Positions 24,227 to 32,239 of a DNA stretch of 64,000 nucleotides are shown here, piece by piece. This DNA comes from Sphingomonas gei. Its GTDB lineage: Bacteria; Pseudomonadota; Alphaproteobacteria; Sphingomonadales; Sphingomonadaceae. Made by a program: the position numbers and the translations under genes. Below the pieces are notes generated by a model, which was given only the letters and a program-made list of their open reading frames with translations, did not search any database and was not told the DNA's origin. The number at the start of each line of letters is the position of its first letter. The stretch's first letter is position 1. The DNA lies in contig NZ_SRXT01000006.1 in NCBI RefSeq assembly GCF_004792685.1, positions 124,001 to 188,000 on the forward strand, in the 5' to 3' direction.

Positions 24227-24744
24227 GGGCCGCGGAGCAGCGCGCGACGCTCGCCGCGATCGGCAACGATCTCGTCGCGGTCGACGGTGGCCCCGGATAT
24301 CGCCGTGCCGCCTTGCTGCTCAAACATCTGAACGGGTGCGACGAACCGGTAGCGCGCTTTGCCGATCTGCCGAGTGCCCCGGCCTGGCTGCGGCTGCCGG
24401 CGGCAGCGCAGCACAAGCTCGCGCTGCGCGTCGCCTTGTTGTGGATGGGGGATTCGCTGGCGGGATCGATCGACGGTGCGTGGCTCGGCGCGCTCGCCGA
24501 AGTCGCCGGCGAGGATCTGCTCGACTGGGCGATCGAAACCATCCCGACGATGCCGGCGGTCGCCGCACGCGCGCTCCAGCCCGACGAGCTCGAGATTTAC
24601 GGATTCTCGCTGCTGCGCGAGCAATTGCCGACGCCGTTGCGCGGCTATTTGCCGTGGCGCGCCGATCTTCCGGGGCTGTCGTGCCCGGGCGAAGTGCTCG
24701 ACGCCTTTGTGGCTGCGGCAGTCGCGGCGGCGGCGCGGACATGA
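24223..24744 (+). CDS. sctK: Probable T3SS sorting-platform protein SctK
   Basis: The product (173 aa) is a soluble, leaderless protein rich in Ala, Leu and Trp. Segments such as PAAAQHKLALRVALLWMGDSLAGSIDG and ELEIYGFSLLREQLPTPLRGYLPW look helical. Its position, coupled to both sctJ and sctL by ATGA overlaps, is that of sctK in Ysc- and Hrp-type operons. SctK bridges SctD and SctQ on the cytoplasmic side. Sequence conservation in this family is low and I see no diagnostic motif, so the name rests mainly on gene order. Confidence 0.65.
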   Translation: MRAAEQRATLAAIGNDLVAVDGGPGYRRAALLLKHLNGCDEPVARFADLPSAPAWLRLPAAAQHKLALRVALLWMGDSLAGSIDGAWLGALAEVAGEDLLDWAIETIPTMPAVAARALQPDELEIYGFSLLREQLPTPLRGYLPWRADLPGLSCPGEVLDAFVAAAVAAAART

Positions 24745-25349
24745 GTTACCTCGTCCTTCACGCCGATCGGCTGGCGACGGCGCTCGCCGACGACCCGCTG
24801 GTGCCCGCAGCCGATGTCAGCCGGGTGCAGGATGCGCTCGCCTTGCTCGCCGAGGCTGGCGCGTTGCGGCGCGGCGCGGCGGAAACGACCGACGCGGCTC
24901 GCGAAGTCGCGCGGGCGGAGGGCTATGCTGAAGGGCGCGCCGAGGGCCTTGCCGCCGCCGAGAGCGAGCGGCAGGCCGAGCTCTTCCGCATCGCGCTGCG
25001 CGACGGCGAACTCCAGCGCGCGCGCCAGAAGGACATTGCGCGGCTGGCGCTGGAAGTGGTGCGGCGGATTGCCGGCGAGCTGGACGATCAGACGATGGTG
25101 GCGGCGATCGCGGAACGTGCCGCGGCGCAGCTCGCACCGGACAGTGCCGCAATCGTTCGCGTGGCACCCCCCGCCCTCGATGCGGTACGCGCACGTCTCG
25201 ACGGACGCGCCGGGATCAGCGTCGAGACAGATCCGCTGCTCGAAGGGCAGGATTGCGTGATCGAAACCGCGCTGGGACGCACCCATGCCGGGCTCGATAC
25301 CCAGCTCGCGCAGATCGAGCGGATCTGGGGCGAGACGCTGCATGGCTGA
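24741..25349 (+). CDS. sctL: T3SS ATPase stator SctL (FliH/YscL family)
   Basis: The product (202 aa) has the FliH/SctL architecture. A variable N-terminus is followed by a long Ala/Glu/Arg-rich helix ([36 protein letters not shown]), including GxxxG-like repeats. A C-terminal domain ([16 protein letters not shown] and [19 protein letters not shown]) binds the ATPase. SctL links SctN to SctQ in the sorting platform. Its start overlaps the sctK stop and its end overlaps sctN by 8 bp. Confidence 0.92.
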   Translation: MSYLVLHADRLATALADDPLVPAADVSRVQDALALLAEAGALRRGAAETTDAAREVARAEGYAEGRAEGLAAAESERQAELFRIALRDGELQRARQKDIARLALEVVRRIAGELDDQTMVAAIAERAAAQLAPDSAAIVRVAPPALDAVRARLDGRAGISVETDPLLEGQDCVIETALGRTHAGLDTQLAQIERIWGETLHG

Positions 25350-26667
25350 GGGGCCCGCCAGCACGATCGACCAGTTGCTGGCCGGACTCCAGCGCAGCCC
25401 GACGGTCGAGCGGCGCGGGCGGCTGGTCGAGATCCTCGGCACTACGCTCAAGGTGACCGGGATCGCGCCGCGCATCGGCGATGCCTGCGAAGTGATCGAG
25501 CCTTCGACCGGGCGGGTCGTGCCGGTCGAAGTCGTCGGAATCGCCGGGCAGGCAACGATCCTCACCCCGCTCGCCGATGTCCGCGGGCTCTCGGTCGACG
25601 CCGAAGTGATTGTGCGCAGCGGCGAGGAATCGGTGCCGTGGGGCGAGGGGCTGCTCGGCCGGGTGCTGGACGGGCGCGGCCGGCCGATCGACGGCAAGGG
25701 CGAGCTCCCGTCCGATCTCGCGCGCCGGCCGCTGCATGCGCCGGCACCGCAGCCGATGGAGCGCGCGCTGATCGATGCGCCGCTGCCGACCGGGGTGCGG
25801 GCGATCGATACGCTGCTGACCCTGGGCCGGGGCCAGCGCCTCGGCGTGTTCGCCGCGGCGGGCGGCGGCAAATCGACTCTGCTCGGCATGCTCGCCCGCT
25901 TTGCCCAGGCCGACGTCATCGTCATCGCATTGATCGGCGAACGCGGCCGGGAAGTCCGCGAGTTCATCGAGGATTCGCTAGGCGAGGCGGGATTGGCGCG
26001 CGCCGTGATCGTCTGCGCGACTTCCGACCGCGCAGCGATGGAACGCGTCCGCGCCGCGCATCATGCCACTGCGATCGCCGAAGGTTTCCGCAGCGAAGGG
26101 CGCAACGTGCTGCTGCTGATGGATTCGGTGACGCGCTTCGCCCGTGCGCTTCGCGAGATCGGGCTGGCGGCGGGCGAGCCGCCGGTGCGCCGCGGCTTCC
26201 CGCCCTCGGTCTTCGCCGAATTGCCGCGATTGTTCGAGCGGGCAGGCAATGATGCAGTCGGGTCGATAACCGCGATCTACACCGTTCTGGTGGAGGACGA
26301 GGAGGGCGACGATCCGATCGGCGAGGAAGTCCGCTCGATCCTCGACGGGCATGTCATTCTGTCGCGCAAGCTCGGCGCCGCCGGCCACTATCCCGCGATC
26401 GACGTGCTGGCGAGCCTGAGCCGTCTGTTCCCGCGGCTTGCCACGCCGGCGCACCGCGACGCGGCGACGCGGGTGCGCGCGTTGCTCGCAAAGCATGCCG
26501 AGATCGAGTTCCTCGTCCAGGTCGGCGAATATCGCGCCGGTGCCGATCCGCTCGCAGATCGCGCGATTGCGGCAAAGCCCGAAATCGACACGTTGCTGCG
26601 GCAGGACACCAACCGGCCCGAGGACTTCCAGACCTCGCTGATGCTGCTGCGCGGAGTTGCGGGTTGA
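25342..26667 (+). CDS. sctN: T3SS ATPase SctN
   Basis: The product (441 aa) is the hexameric export ATPase related to FliI and F1-beta. It has the P-loop AAGGGKST at residues ~172-179, the Walker B region [26 protein letters not shown], and the arginine-finger segment with [23 protein letters not shown]. It unfolds substrates and releases them from chaperones at the cytoplasmic face. The ATG at 25342 lies inside the 3' end of sctL, and the stop overlaps sctO (TGATG). All nucleotide-binding residues are intact, so it should be active. Confidence 0.97.
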   Translation: MAEGPASTIDQLLAGLQRSPTVERRGRLVEILGTTLKVTGIAPRIGDACEVIEPSTGRVVPVEVVGIAGQATILTPLADVRGLSVDAEVIVRSGEESVPWGEGLLGRVLDGRGRPIDGKGELPSDLARRPLHAPAPQPMERALIDAPLPTGVRAIDTLLTLGRGQRLGVFAAAGGGKSTLLGMLARFAQADVIVIALIGERGREVREFIEDSLGEAGLARAVIVCATSDRAAMERVRAAHHATAIAEGFRSEGRNVLLLMDSVTRFARALREIGLAAGEPPVRRGFPPSVFAELPRLFERAGNDAVGSITAIYTVLVEDEEGDDPIGEEVRSILDGHVILSRKLGAAGHYPAIDVLASLSRLFPRLATPAHRDAATRVRALLAKHAEIEFLVQVGEYRAGADPLADRAIAAKPEIDTLLRQDTNRPEDFQTSLMLLRGVAG

Positions 26668-27125
26668 TGCGCGGCAGCGATCAGCGGCGCCAGGCCCAGG
26701 CCCTCGTCCGGCTGCGCGAGGTGCGGATGCAGAGTACGGCGGCCGCGCTCGCCGAGGCACGCGCCGCAACCGCCGCCGCCGAACGCGAGCGCGCCGAAGC
26801 CGATGCCGCAGCCGATACAGCGGACGCGGGAATGAAGGAGGCGCACGCCGATCTTGCCACCGATCCGGCCGAGGCCGAGCGGTTGTTGGCGCTTGTCGAT
26901 CGCAGCCATTTCCGCCGCTCGGTGGCGCGCAGCGCGCTCAACGATGCGCGCGAGGCCGAACGGCTGTGCGGCGAGGCCGAGGGCGAACGGCGCAAGGCGA
27001 TGATCCTTGCCCGTGCCCGCCACGACCGGCTTGCCGAGCATGCCGGACAAGCGGTGCGGCGCTGGGAGCGGAGACTGGAAGAGCGCACTGCGCTCGACAA
27101 TTTGGAAGCACGGAGGCGATCATGA
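26667..27125 (+). CDS. sctO: T3SS central stalk protein SctO
   Basis: The product (152 aa) is almost entirely a charged coiled coil rich in Ala, Arg and Glu (LVRLREVRMQSTAAALAEAR, NDAREAERLCGEAEGERRKAM). This is the hallmark of SctO/FliJ stalk proteins, which insert into the SctN hexamer much as the gamma subunit does in F1. Position directly after sctN is standard. I chose ATG 26667, which overlaps the sctN stop, rather than the TTG three bases earlier. Function is assigned from coiled-coil character plus gene order. Confidence 0.85.
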   Translation: MRGSDQRRQAQALVRLREVRMQSTAAALAEARAATAAAERERAEADAAADTADAGMKEAHADLATDPAEAERLLALVDRSHFRRSVARSALNDAREAERLCGEAEGERRKAMILARARHDRLAEHAGQAVRRWERRLEERTALDNLEARRRS

Positions 27126-27754
27126 CCCGCGTCAGTTCCCCCAATGTACAACCAGCGCGCGCGCCGGCGCCGAGCCCGGTGCAGGCTCGCGCGCAGCCCG
27201 CGCCCGCCGACATCCGGGCGATGAACGAGGCGTTCGCCAAAGCACGGCTGCAGGGCAAGGAACAGCCCGGCCAGCCGATCCAGCAGAAGGGCGCCAAGGG
27301 TCTGGTGCAGGCGGATCGCCGCGGCGAGGTTCCGGTCCAGCAGCGCGAGGCCTTCGGCGATTCGCGCGACACTGCGTTGCGCCAGGAGCGCGAAGCGCGT
27401 GAGCGGCAGGACGGCCTGTTCGGCTTCGGGGGAAACGCCCAGCCGCAGCCGACGGCGATGCCGACGATGCCAGCGGCGCATGTCGATCCGGGGGCGTTCG
27501 CGCAGATGCTCGCCGATCTGTGGACCCGCGAGAACGGGAAGGGGACCAAGGAAGTCACGGTGACCTTCGGCGACCGCGCCTGGCCCGCAACCAGCGCGCG
27601 GCTGGTGCGCAACGCCGCAGGGACGCTCGACGTGGCGCTGCTACTCGGAGATGGTGCGCCGCCTTATGACGGCGTGTTGGGAGAACTCGAGGCGCAGCTG
27701 GAAGGCGCGGGGGTTGCGTTGGGCAGCCTCTCGACCGAAGCGGCGTTTGGCTGA
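27122..27754 (+). CDS. sctP: T3SS needle-length regulator SctP (FliK/HpaP-like)
   Basis: The product (210 aa) has a long Pro/Gln/Ala-rich, probably disordered N-terminal region (ARAPAPSPVQARAQPAPADI). A folded C-terminal domain of ~85 residues follows (VTVTFGDRAWPATSARLVRNAAGTLDVALLL ... LEAQLEGAGVALGSL), in the style of FliK/SctP substrate-switch domains. SctP measures needle length and signals to SctU. Its ATG overlaps the sctO stop (ATGA) and it is the last gene of the operon. The sequence is divergent and the call depends on layout and position. Confidence 0.75.
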   Translation: MTRVSSPNVQPARAPAPSPVQARAQPAPADIRAMNEAFAKARLQGKEQPGQPIQQKGAKGLVQADRRGEVPVQQREAFGDSRDTALRQEREARERQDGLFGFGGNAQPQPTAMPTMPAAHVDPGAFAQMLADLWTRENGKGTKEVTVTFGDRAWPATSARLVRNAAGTLDVALLLGDGAPPYDGVLGELEAQLEGAGVALGSLSTEAAFG

Positions 27755-27773
27755 AGGCAGAAACGCTAACTTT

Positions 27774-27885
27774 CGTCATCCCCGCGAAAGCGGGGATCCA
27801 TCTCCGGTGATCGCCGATCACACAACGACTGCGTTGCCACTGCCCACGCAGGAGATGGGCCCCCGCTTTCGCGGGGGTGACGATG
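27774..27885. repeat. REP/MITE-like palindromic element after sctP
   Basis: Two facing hairpins, CCCCGCGAAAGCGGGG (27780-27795) and CCCCCGCTTTCGCGGGGG (27860-27877), lie ~65 bp apart and are themselves inverted. Extended arms match (CATC...CATCTCC on the left; GGAGATGG...GATG on the right). This is the layout of intergenic REP-type elements common in alphaproteobacteria. It ends 3 bp before the ankyrin gene stop and could also act as a bidirectional terminator. Confidence 0.75.
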
Positions 27886-27887
27886 AC

Positions 27888-28781
27888 TTAGCGCGTCGAC
27901 TGCAGATTGGCCCTGATGAGGGTCAGTACCGATGGCGGCACTGGTTTAGCTCCCGCCGCGCGTGCCGCCATGGGCGGCCAGTTGCCACTCGCCGCCGCCG
28001 CACGCACTTCGCGTGGCGAGGGCGCGGGCTCGGGCCAACCCAGCTTCTTTAGCCGCTCGGCAAGCCGGCGCTGCGCCTCGGCTTCCTCCGCCGACTCGGT
28101 CAGCATCTTCGTCGTCGCCGCGGTGCCGAGATTGGCGCCGCCGCTGTCGATCGCCCACGCATCGGCACTGCGGTCGAGCAGCAGCTCGGCGATTCGGAAA
28201 TGCTCCATGTCGAGCGCAGTGTGGAGCGGGCGGTTGCCGGTCGCTTCCATCACGTTCGAGTCGGCGCGGAAATCGAGCAGCATGCGCACTGCCCCGAGCG
28301 AGTTGAGCGTGATCGCAGTGCGCAGCGGGCCGCTCGGATTCCCCGCAGGATTGGGGCTGGCGCCGGCGGCGAGCAGGCGATGCGCGAACGCCGGGTCCTT
28401 CGCCCGCAACGCGAGCCGCAGCGGCAGCCCCTTGTCCTCGACACCGTCGAGCGGGGCGCCACCACGTATCACCAGGTCGACGGCATCGATGCGGCAAGTC
28501 GCGAGCGCGACCGACAGCATGTCGTAATGCGTCCCTACCCTCCGGCGCGCCAGCCCGGGATCGCCGCGCAGCAACTGGCCGGCACGCTCGAGATTGCCGT
28601 CGAACAATGCCTCGGCGAAATCGCGCGCGGCGGCACCGAGCCTCTGGTCGGTCAGCGTCTCGCGGCGGGTCGGCAGTTCGGTGCCCTGCGCGAAGCAATC
28701 GGCCCGCGCAGCGCTGTCGCAGCCCATCGTCATGAGCACGAGGCCCAGGTTGAACGGAAGGAATCTGCGCACACGCCGCAC
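27888..28781 (-). CDS. Secreted ankyrin-repeat protein
   Basis: The product (297 aa) has an N-terminal signal sequence (possible lipobox MTMGC near residue 21). About four ankyrin repeats span residues ~80-215: DMLSVALATCRIDAVDLVIRGGAPLD, LPLRLALRAKDPAFAHRLLAAGASPN, PLRTAITLNSLGAVRMLLDFRADSN and PLHTALDMEHFRIAELLLDRSAD. A charged helical tail follows. Ankyrin repeats bind proteins; the exported location argues against a classical type III effector. It converges on the sctP operon and shares strand with the lipase gene 32 bp upstream, so the two may be co-transcribed. The partner is unknown. Confidence 0.8.
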   Translation of the reverse strand: MRRVRRFLPFNLGLVLMTMGCDSAARADCFAQGTELPTRRETLTDQRLGAAARDFAEALFDGNLERAGQLLRGDPGLARRRVGTHYDMLSVALATCRIDAVDLVIRGGAPLDGVEDKGLPLRLALRAKDPAFAHRLLAAGASPNPAGNPSGPLRTAITLNSLGAVRMLLDFRADSNVMEATGNRPLHTALDMEHFRIAELLLDRSADAWAIDSGGANLGTAATTKMLTESAEEAEAQRRLAERLKKLGWPEPAPSPREVRAAAASGNWPPMAARAAGAKPVPPSVLTLIRANLQSTR

Positions 28782-28813
28782 CCTCAGCTTATTGCGAGCG
28801 GTGCGTCAACGGC

Positions 28814-29914
28814 TCAGCGGCCGGCTTGTGCCGCGGTTCCGGCGAGCACCCAGTCCATGCTGTGGCGATCGACCGGGTTGATCGAATCCCACCAATGCGC
28901 GCCTTCGGGGCGGACATTGGGCAAGTCGTGCTGCGCGCCATAGGCTTCGGGCAAATCGCTCACCGCCGCGCCGACGATGGCGCCGCCGCCGCTGATCAGG
29001 CTGCCGAGCCCCGCACCGATCGCGCGGTCGCCGCCTTCCTGGAGCGTGGTGAGGATCTCGCCCGGCACCCGATAATTGTTGATCGACGAGGCACCGCGAT
29101 CGTTCGCCTGCGCGACTGCCTGAGCCTTGTCGATCGTGTTCTGATGCAGCCCGGCGGCGTTGAAGGTGTCAGCGGGGCGGCCCGCGGCAATCGCCGCCTC
29201 GGCCGCGAGTCCGCCGCCAAGCGAATGTCCGACCAGAGTCACGTCTGCGTCGGTACGCGCGAGCTTCTTTCCGATCTCGAGCGCATTGGCATAATGCTCC
29301 GAGTTGAAGCCGAGCCCTTGCTGCGCGTTGCTCTTCCAGTCGTCGCCGGACTGGCTGCCGCGGAAGACGACAGTGTAATGCTCCTGCCCGGCCTCGCCGC
29401 TGACATAGACGCGGGCGCGGAAGCTGCTTTCGCCGGGCTGTTCGAGCATCTCGGAAGTGAGGCCGAGGCGGGCAAGATCGGCGTCGCTCGCCGCGCGATA
29501 GCCGGCGGGCGGGCTGGGTACGTCGTTATAGACGTCCTTGGCGAGCAACGCGTTGGTGTGGACCTGGCGGAGATCAGGCGCATCGTTGGCCGCCAGGTGC
29601 GCCTGCGCCGATGCCGAGGGAGCGACGACCGGGGAGATCGCGGCGAGATGCACCGGCTGCGCACCGAGCGCATTGCGCGCCTCCGGAGCGAAGGGGACGA
29701 CCGTGGCAGTCCGATCGTTCGCGGCGCGCTGCTGGAGGGTGTCGGCGCCATCGGCTCGGGGGGAAAAGGAAGTCGATGGCGCCGAGTGCAGCGCCGGCGT
29801 GACACGCGACGGCTGCCAGTCCGACCGATACGCCTCAGCGCCTCGGGACGGCGCGGCAGGCGGAGTCGATGGGGGTGTCGACGCCGGAGAAGCTGTGGCC
29901 CTGTTTACCTGCAT
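28814..29914 (-). CDS. Leaderless lipase-fold protein, candidate T3SS effector
   Basis: The product (366 aa) has no signal peptide. Its first ~110 residues are disordered and Ser/Pro/Ala-rich (ASPASTPPSTPPAAPSRGAE), as in type III secretion leaders. Residues ~125-345 resemble a class 3 lipase: TVVFRGSQSGDDWKSNAQQG, then VTLVGHSLGGGLAAEAA with nucleophile Ser231. Probable acid and histidine residues lie in the C-terminal third (for example DLPNVRPEGAHWWDSINP). A phospholipase or esterase acting in a target cell is the natural guess. The ATG at 29914 was preferred over an upstream start that would overlap the promoter region. Its promoter faces the divergent protease gene. Confidence 0.78.
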   Translation of the reverse strand: MQVNRATASPASTPPSTPPAAPSRGAEAYRSDWQPSRVTPALHSAPSTSFSPRADGADTLQQRAANDRTATVVPFAPEARNALGAQPVHLAAISPVVAPSASAQAHLAANDAPDLRQVHTNALLAKDVYNDVPSPPAGYRAASDADLARLGLTSEMLEQPGESSFRARVYVSGEAGQEHYTVVFRGSQSGDDWKSNAQQGLGFNSEHYANALEIGKKLARTDADVTLVGHSLGGGLAAEAAIAAGRPADTFNAAGLHQNTIDKAQAVAQANDRGASSINNYRVPGEILTTLQEGGDRAIGAGLGSLISGGGAIVGAAVSDLPEAYGAQHDLPNVRPEGAHWWDSINPVDRHSMDWVLAGTAAQAGR

Positions 29915-30039
29915 CACGCATCCTTCGATCGGATGCGGACAAGATGCGGCGGCCGAGCGCGGCGCGCCATAATCGATCCGATTATCGCGGCGCTCGCGCG
30001 GGGCGCGCATAGCTCCTGTGAAAGAATGGGAGACTCGGC

Positions 30040-30975
30040 ATGATCGAGGCCGCAGGCGTTGCAACTCGCTTCAATCTGGACTCGCTGCTGGCGGGCACAT
30101 CGGTCACCACCCCGGGGTTCCGCATTCCGATCGACGGCGGCGGGGCAGCGAAGCCCGCCGAGGTCCGCTTCGACGCCGCCGATTTGTATGGCGCCAAGGG
30201 CCCGCAGGCGGCGGACATACGCCAGGATGCGCTGGGCGACTGCTATTTCGTCGCGACCCTCGGCGCGCTCGCGCAGCAGCGGCCCGATGCGGTTCGGGGC
30301 ATGATCAGCTTTGATGCGCGGACCGGCAATTTCACTGTCCGGCTCCACGATGGCGACGGCAATCCTCAGTTGGTGCAGGTGACGCAGGCCGAGCTCGAAG
30401 ACAATCTCGCGCGGCAAGGCGGCTCGACCGCCGACAACACCGGACTCGACGGGCCGATCTGGCCCGCCGTCGCCGAGACCGCCTATGCCAAGATGCACGA
30501 CAGCAATCCCGCCGACGGGCTGACCGAAGGCTATAACGCAATCGCCAATGGTGGCTGGCCGCAGGACGCGATGCAGGCGATCACCGGCGATCGCGGCGAC
30601 GAGATCCGCTATTCCGAGGGCTTTTTCGAAAGCGAGAATTCGGCGCTCGACCGGATGGCGGGGCAGGTCGACGCGGCGCTATCGAACGGGCGCCCGGTGA
30701 CTTTGTGGACCGTGCCCGAAAATCGCAGCCTGTGGGACAGGATCCGTGGCAACGAAGGCACGCAGGACGGCCTGGTCGACAACCATGTCTATACCGTCCA
30801 GGACGTGCACAAGAATGCCGATGGCGAGTGGATGGTGACGGTGCGAAATCCGTGGAGCACCAATATGAATGTCGGCGAGGGCCACGACACGGCCTCGGCG
30901 ACGATGGAAGTCCCGCTGCGCACTCTCGCCGACACCGGCGGTGCCGAAGCCTTCACCGCGGGCCCAGCCCGCTAG
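30040..30975 (+). CDS. Calpain-family (C2) cysteine protease, candidate T3SS effector
   Basis: The product (311 aa) has no signal peptide. Its core (~45-275) is a calpain-type protease with an intact triad: Cys68 in QDALGDCYFVATLGALA, His249 in DNHVYTVQDVHKN and Asn270 in MVTVRNPWSTN. The N-terminal ~40 residues look flexible. Calpain-like enzymes are rare in free-living bacteria outside secreted or effector roles. It is divergent from the lipase with a 125-bp shared gap, so the two are probably co-regulated. The ATG at 30040 follows GGGAG. Substrate and delivery to a host are inference. Confidence 0.82.
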   Translation: MIEAAGVATRFNLDSLLAGTSVTTPGFRIPIDGGGAAKPAEVRFDAADLYGAKGPQAADIRQDALGDCYFVATLGALAQQRPDAVRGMISFDARTGNFTVRLHDGDGNPQLVQVTQAELEDNLARQGGSTADNTGLDGPIWPAVAETAYAKMHDSNPADGLTEGYNAIANGGWPQDAMQAITGDRGDEIRYSEGFFESENSALDRMAGQVDAALSNGRPVTLWTVPENRSLWDRIRGNEGTQDGLVDNHVYTVQDVHKNADGEWMVTVRNPWSTNMNVGEGHDTASATMEVPLRTLADTGGAEAFTAGPAR

Positions 30976-31026
30976 GGGTTGAGCCGTGCGCGCAATGCGG
31001 GCACGTTGCGCTCCGAGGAAAAACCT

Positions 31027-31434
31027 TTGCTGAAAGCAATGCTCTTGAGCCTCTTCGCCTTTCTGGGCCTCGTCCGCGGGTTCGATATCGCGTCGCTGCC
31101 CGCGCCGGCTGGCGCACGCGCGGGCGCGGGCGCGGCCGAGCAGCAGGCGTTGCGCGCCCTGGTACAGGATGTCGGCAAAGGCACCGTCACCATCGAAGGC
31201 GCGCGCCTGTTTCAGGTGGGCAAGGACGTTCCCTGGGTCGCTGTCGCGAAACGCATCGACAATCTGGCACGCCAGCGTGGCGCCACTTCCGTGGCGTTGC
31301 CCGGTGCCGATCCTGGCAAGAACCTCGCGCAAGCGTGGCGCGGCCGTGACGGACGCGGCGTGCTAGTCGCGATGCTGAACTCGTCGACCGGCGGAACAGT
31401 CGCGTATTTCGCGGTGCGTTTTAAGGACGGTTGA
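31027..31434 (+). CDS. Small exported hypothetical protein downstream of the calpain-like protease
   Basis: The product (135 aa) starts at TTG 31027 behind GAGGAA (an alternative ATG lies at 31039), with a hydrophobic segment MLLSLFAFLGLVRGFD that could be a signal peptide or membrane anchor. The ~95-residue C-terminal domain (EQQALRALVQDVGKGTVTIEGARLF, YFAVRFKDG) appears alpha+beta. It lies ~50 bp after the protease gene on the same strand. It may be an immunity or inhibitor protein, or a chance neighbour. No family was recognised. Confidence 0.5.
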   Translation: MLKAMLLSLFAFLGLVRGFDIASLPAPAGARAGAGAAEQQALRALVQDVGKGTVTIEGARLFQVGKDVPWVAVAKRIDNLARQRGATSVALPGADPGKNLAQAWRGRDGRGVLVAMLNSSTGGTVAYFAVRFKDG

Positions 31435-31501
31435 CCGCAAGCCGCCAATCGACCGATCGCCAACCGACGCAAGCCGGCATTGCTGCCAGCCCGCACCAAG
31501 G

Positions 31502-32239
31502 TCAGTCCAGGCCGGCCTTGCCGGGCGTCCAATACGCCTTGGTGACGAGCCGCGTCGCCGGAACCGATTGCTGTCTCAGGCTCTGTCGAAGCCTTTGTAT
31601 CGTTGCGGCCTTTCCGGTGAGCACGAAGGAAGCCCCGGCGGCAACTCCGTCCGAAAGGGATGCGTCCAACGCGGGGAGGTGCGCATTGTCGGCGCGCCGC
31701 GCGACCAGCGAGACGCCCTGGAGACCGAGGCTGGCAATCACCCGTTGAGCGGTATCGCCGCCTTCCACTTCGAAACAGGATGTTACGAGGCGCGCCCGAT
31801 CCTGATGGGTCGCCGCATAGGCAAGGCCGATCGACGTTTCGTCGCCGAGGATGACGAGGGGCCCCGGCAGACTGCCGATGTCCAGCGATGCGCGCGGGCC
31901 GAAGATGTCGCATCCGGCACCCGGCGCCACGGTGCGTACCCAGGTGCTTCCCGGCCCTTCGCCGTGGGCATAGCCCAGAATGCACATGCGCCCGGCCGAC
32001 GGATTCCATTCGATCGGCGTGTAGGTCCGTGTCACGAAGGCCGAACCCATTGCGATCTGCACTTTCTGTCCTGGCCGCCACGTCACGCCCTCGAGTGCGT
32101 CGCCCTCCACGGTGATCAGATGAAAGCGATCGGCCACTTGCTCGTTGGCGGTGACGGTCGCGGGCTTCATCCACAGGCGCGCCACTACCCTGCTCAGCCG
32201 ACCTTGTTCTCTTATGTGGGGCATATCCGTGGCAGACAT
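31502..32239 (-). CDS. Siderophore-interacting protein (FAD-binding ferric reductase family)
   Basis: The product (245 aa) belongs to the SIP/ViuB flavoreductase family, which reduces ferric siderophores in the cytoplasm. Visible are an FAD-binding barrel with the RTYTPIEWNPSAGRMCILGYAHGEGPGSTWV segment, including the R-x-Y-T motif. An NAD(P)H-binding half (LVILGDETSIGLAYA) and a C-terminal SKAYW-like end (VTKAYWTPGKAG) follow. The start overlaps the methyltransferase stop (TAATG), so the two genes are co-translated. No siderophore biosynthesis or TonB gene lies next to it, so it may serve as a general NAD(P)H flavin reductase. Confidence 0.88.
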   Translation of the reverse strand: MSATDMPHIREQGRLSRVVARLWMKPATVTANEQVADRFHLITVEGDALEGVTWRPGQKVQIAMGSAFVTRTYTPIEWNPSAGRMCILGYAHGEGPGSTWVRTVAPGAGCDIFGPRASLDIGSLPGPLVILGDETSIGLAYAATHQDRARLVTSCFEVEGGDTAQRVIASLGLQGVSLVARRADNAHLPALDASLSDGVAAGASFVLTGKAATIQRLRQSLRQQSVPATRLVTKAYWTPGKAGLD

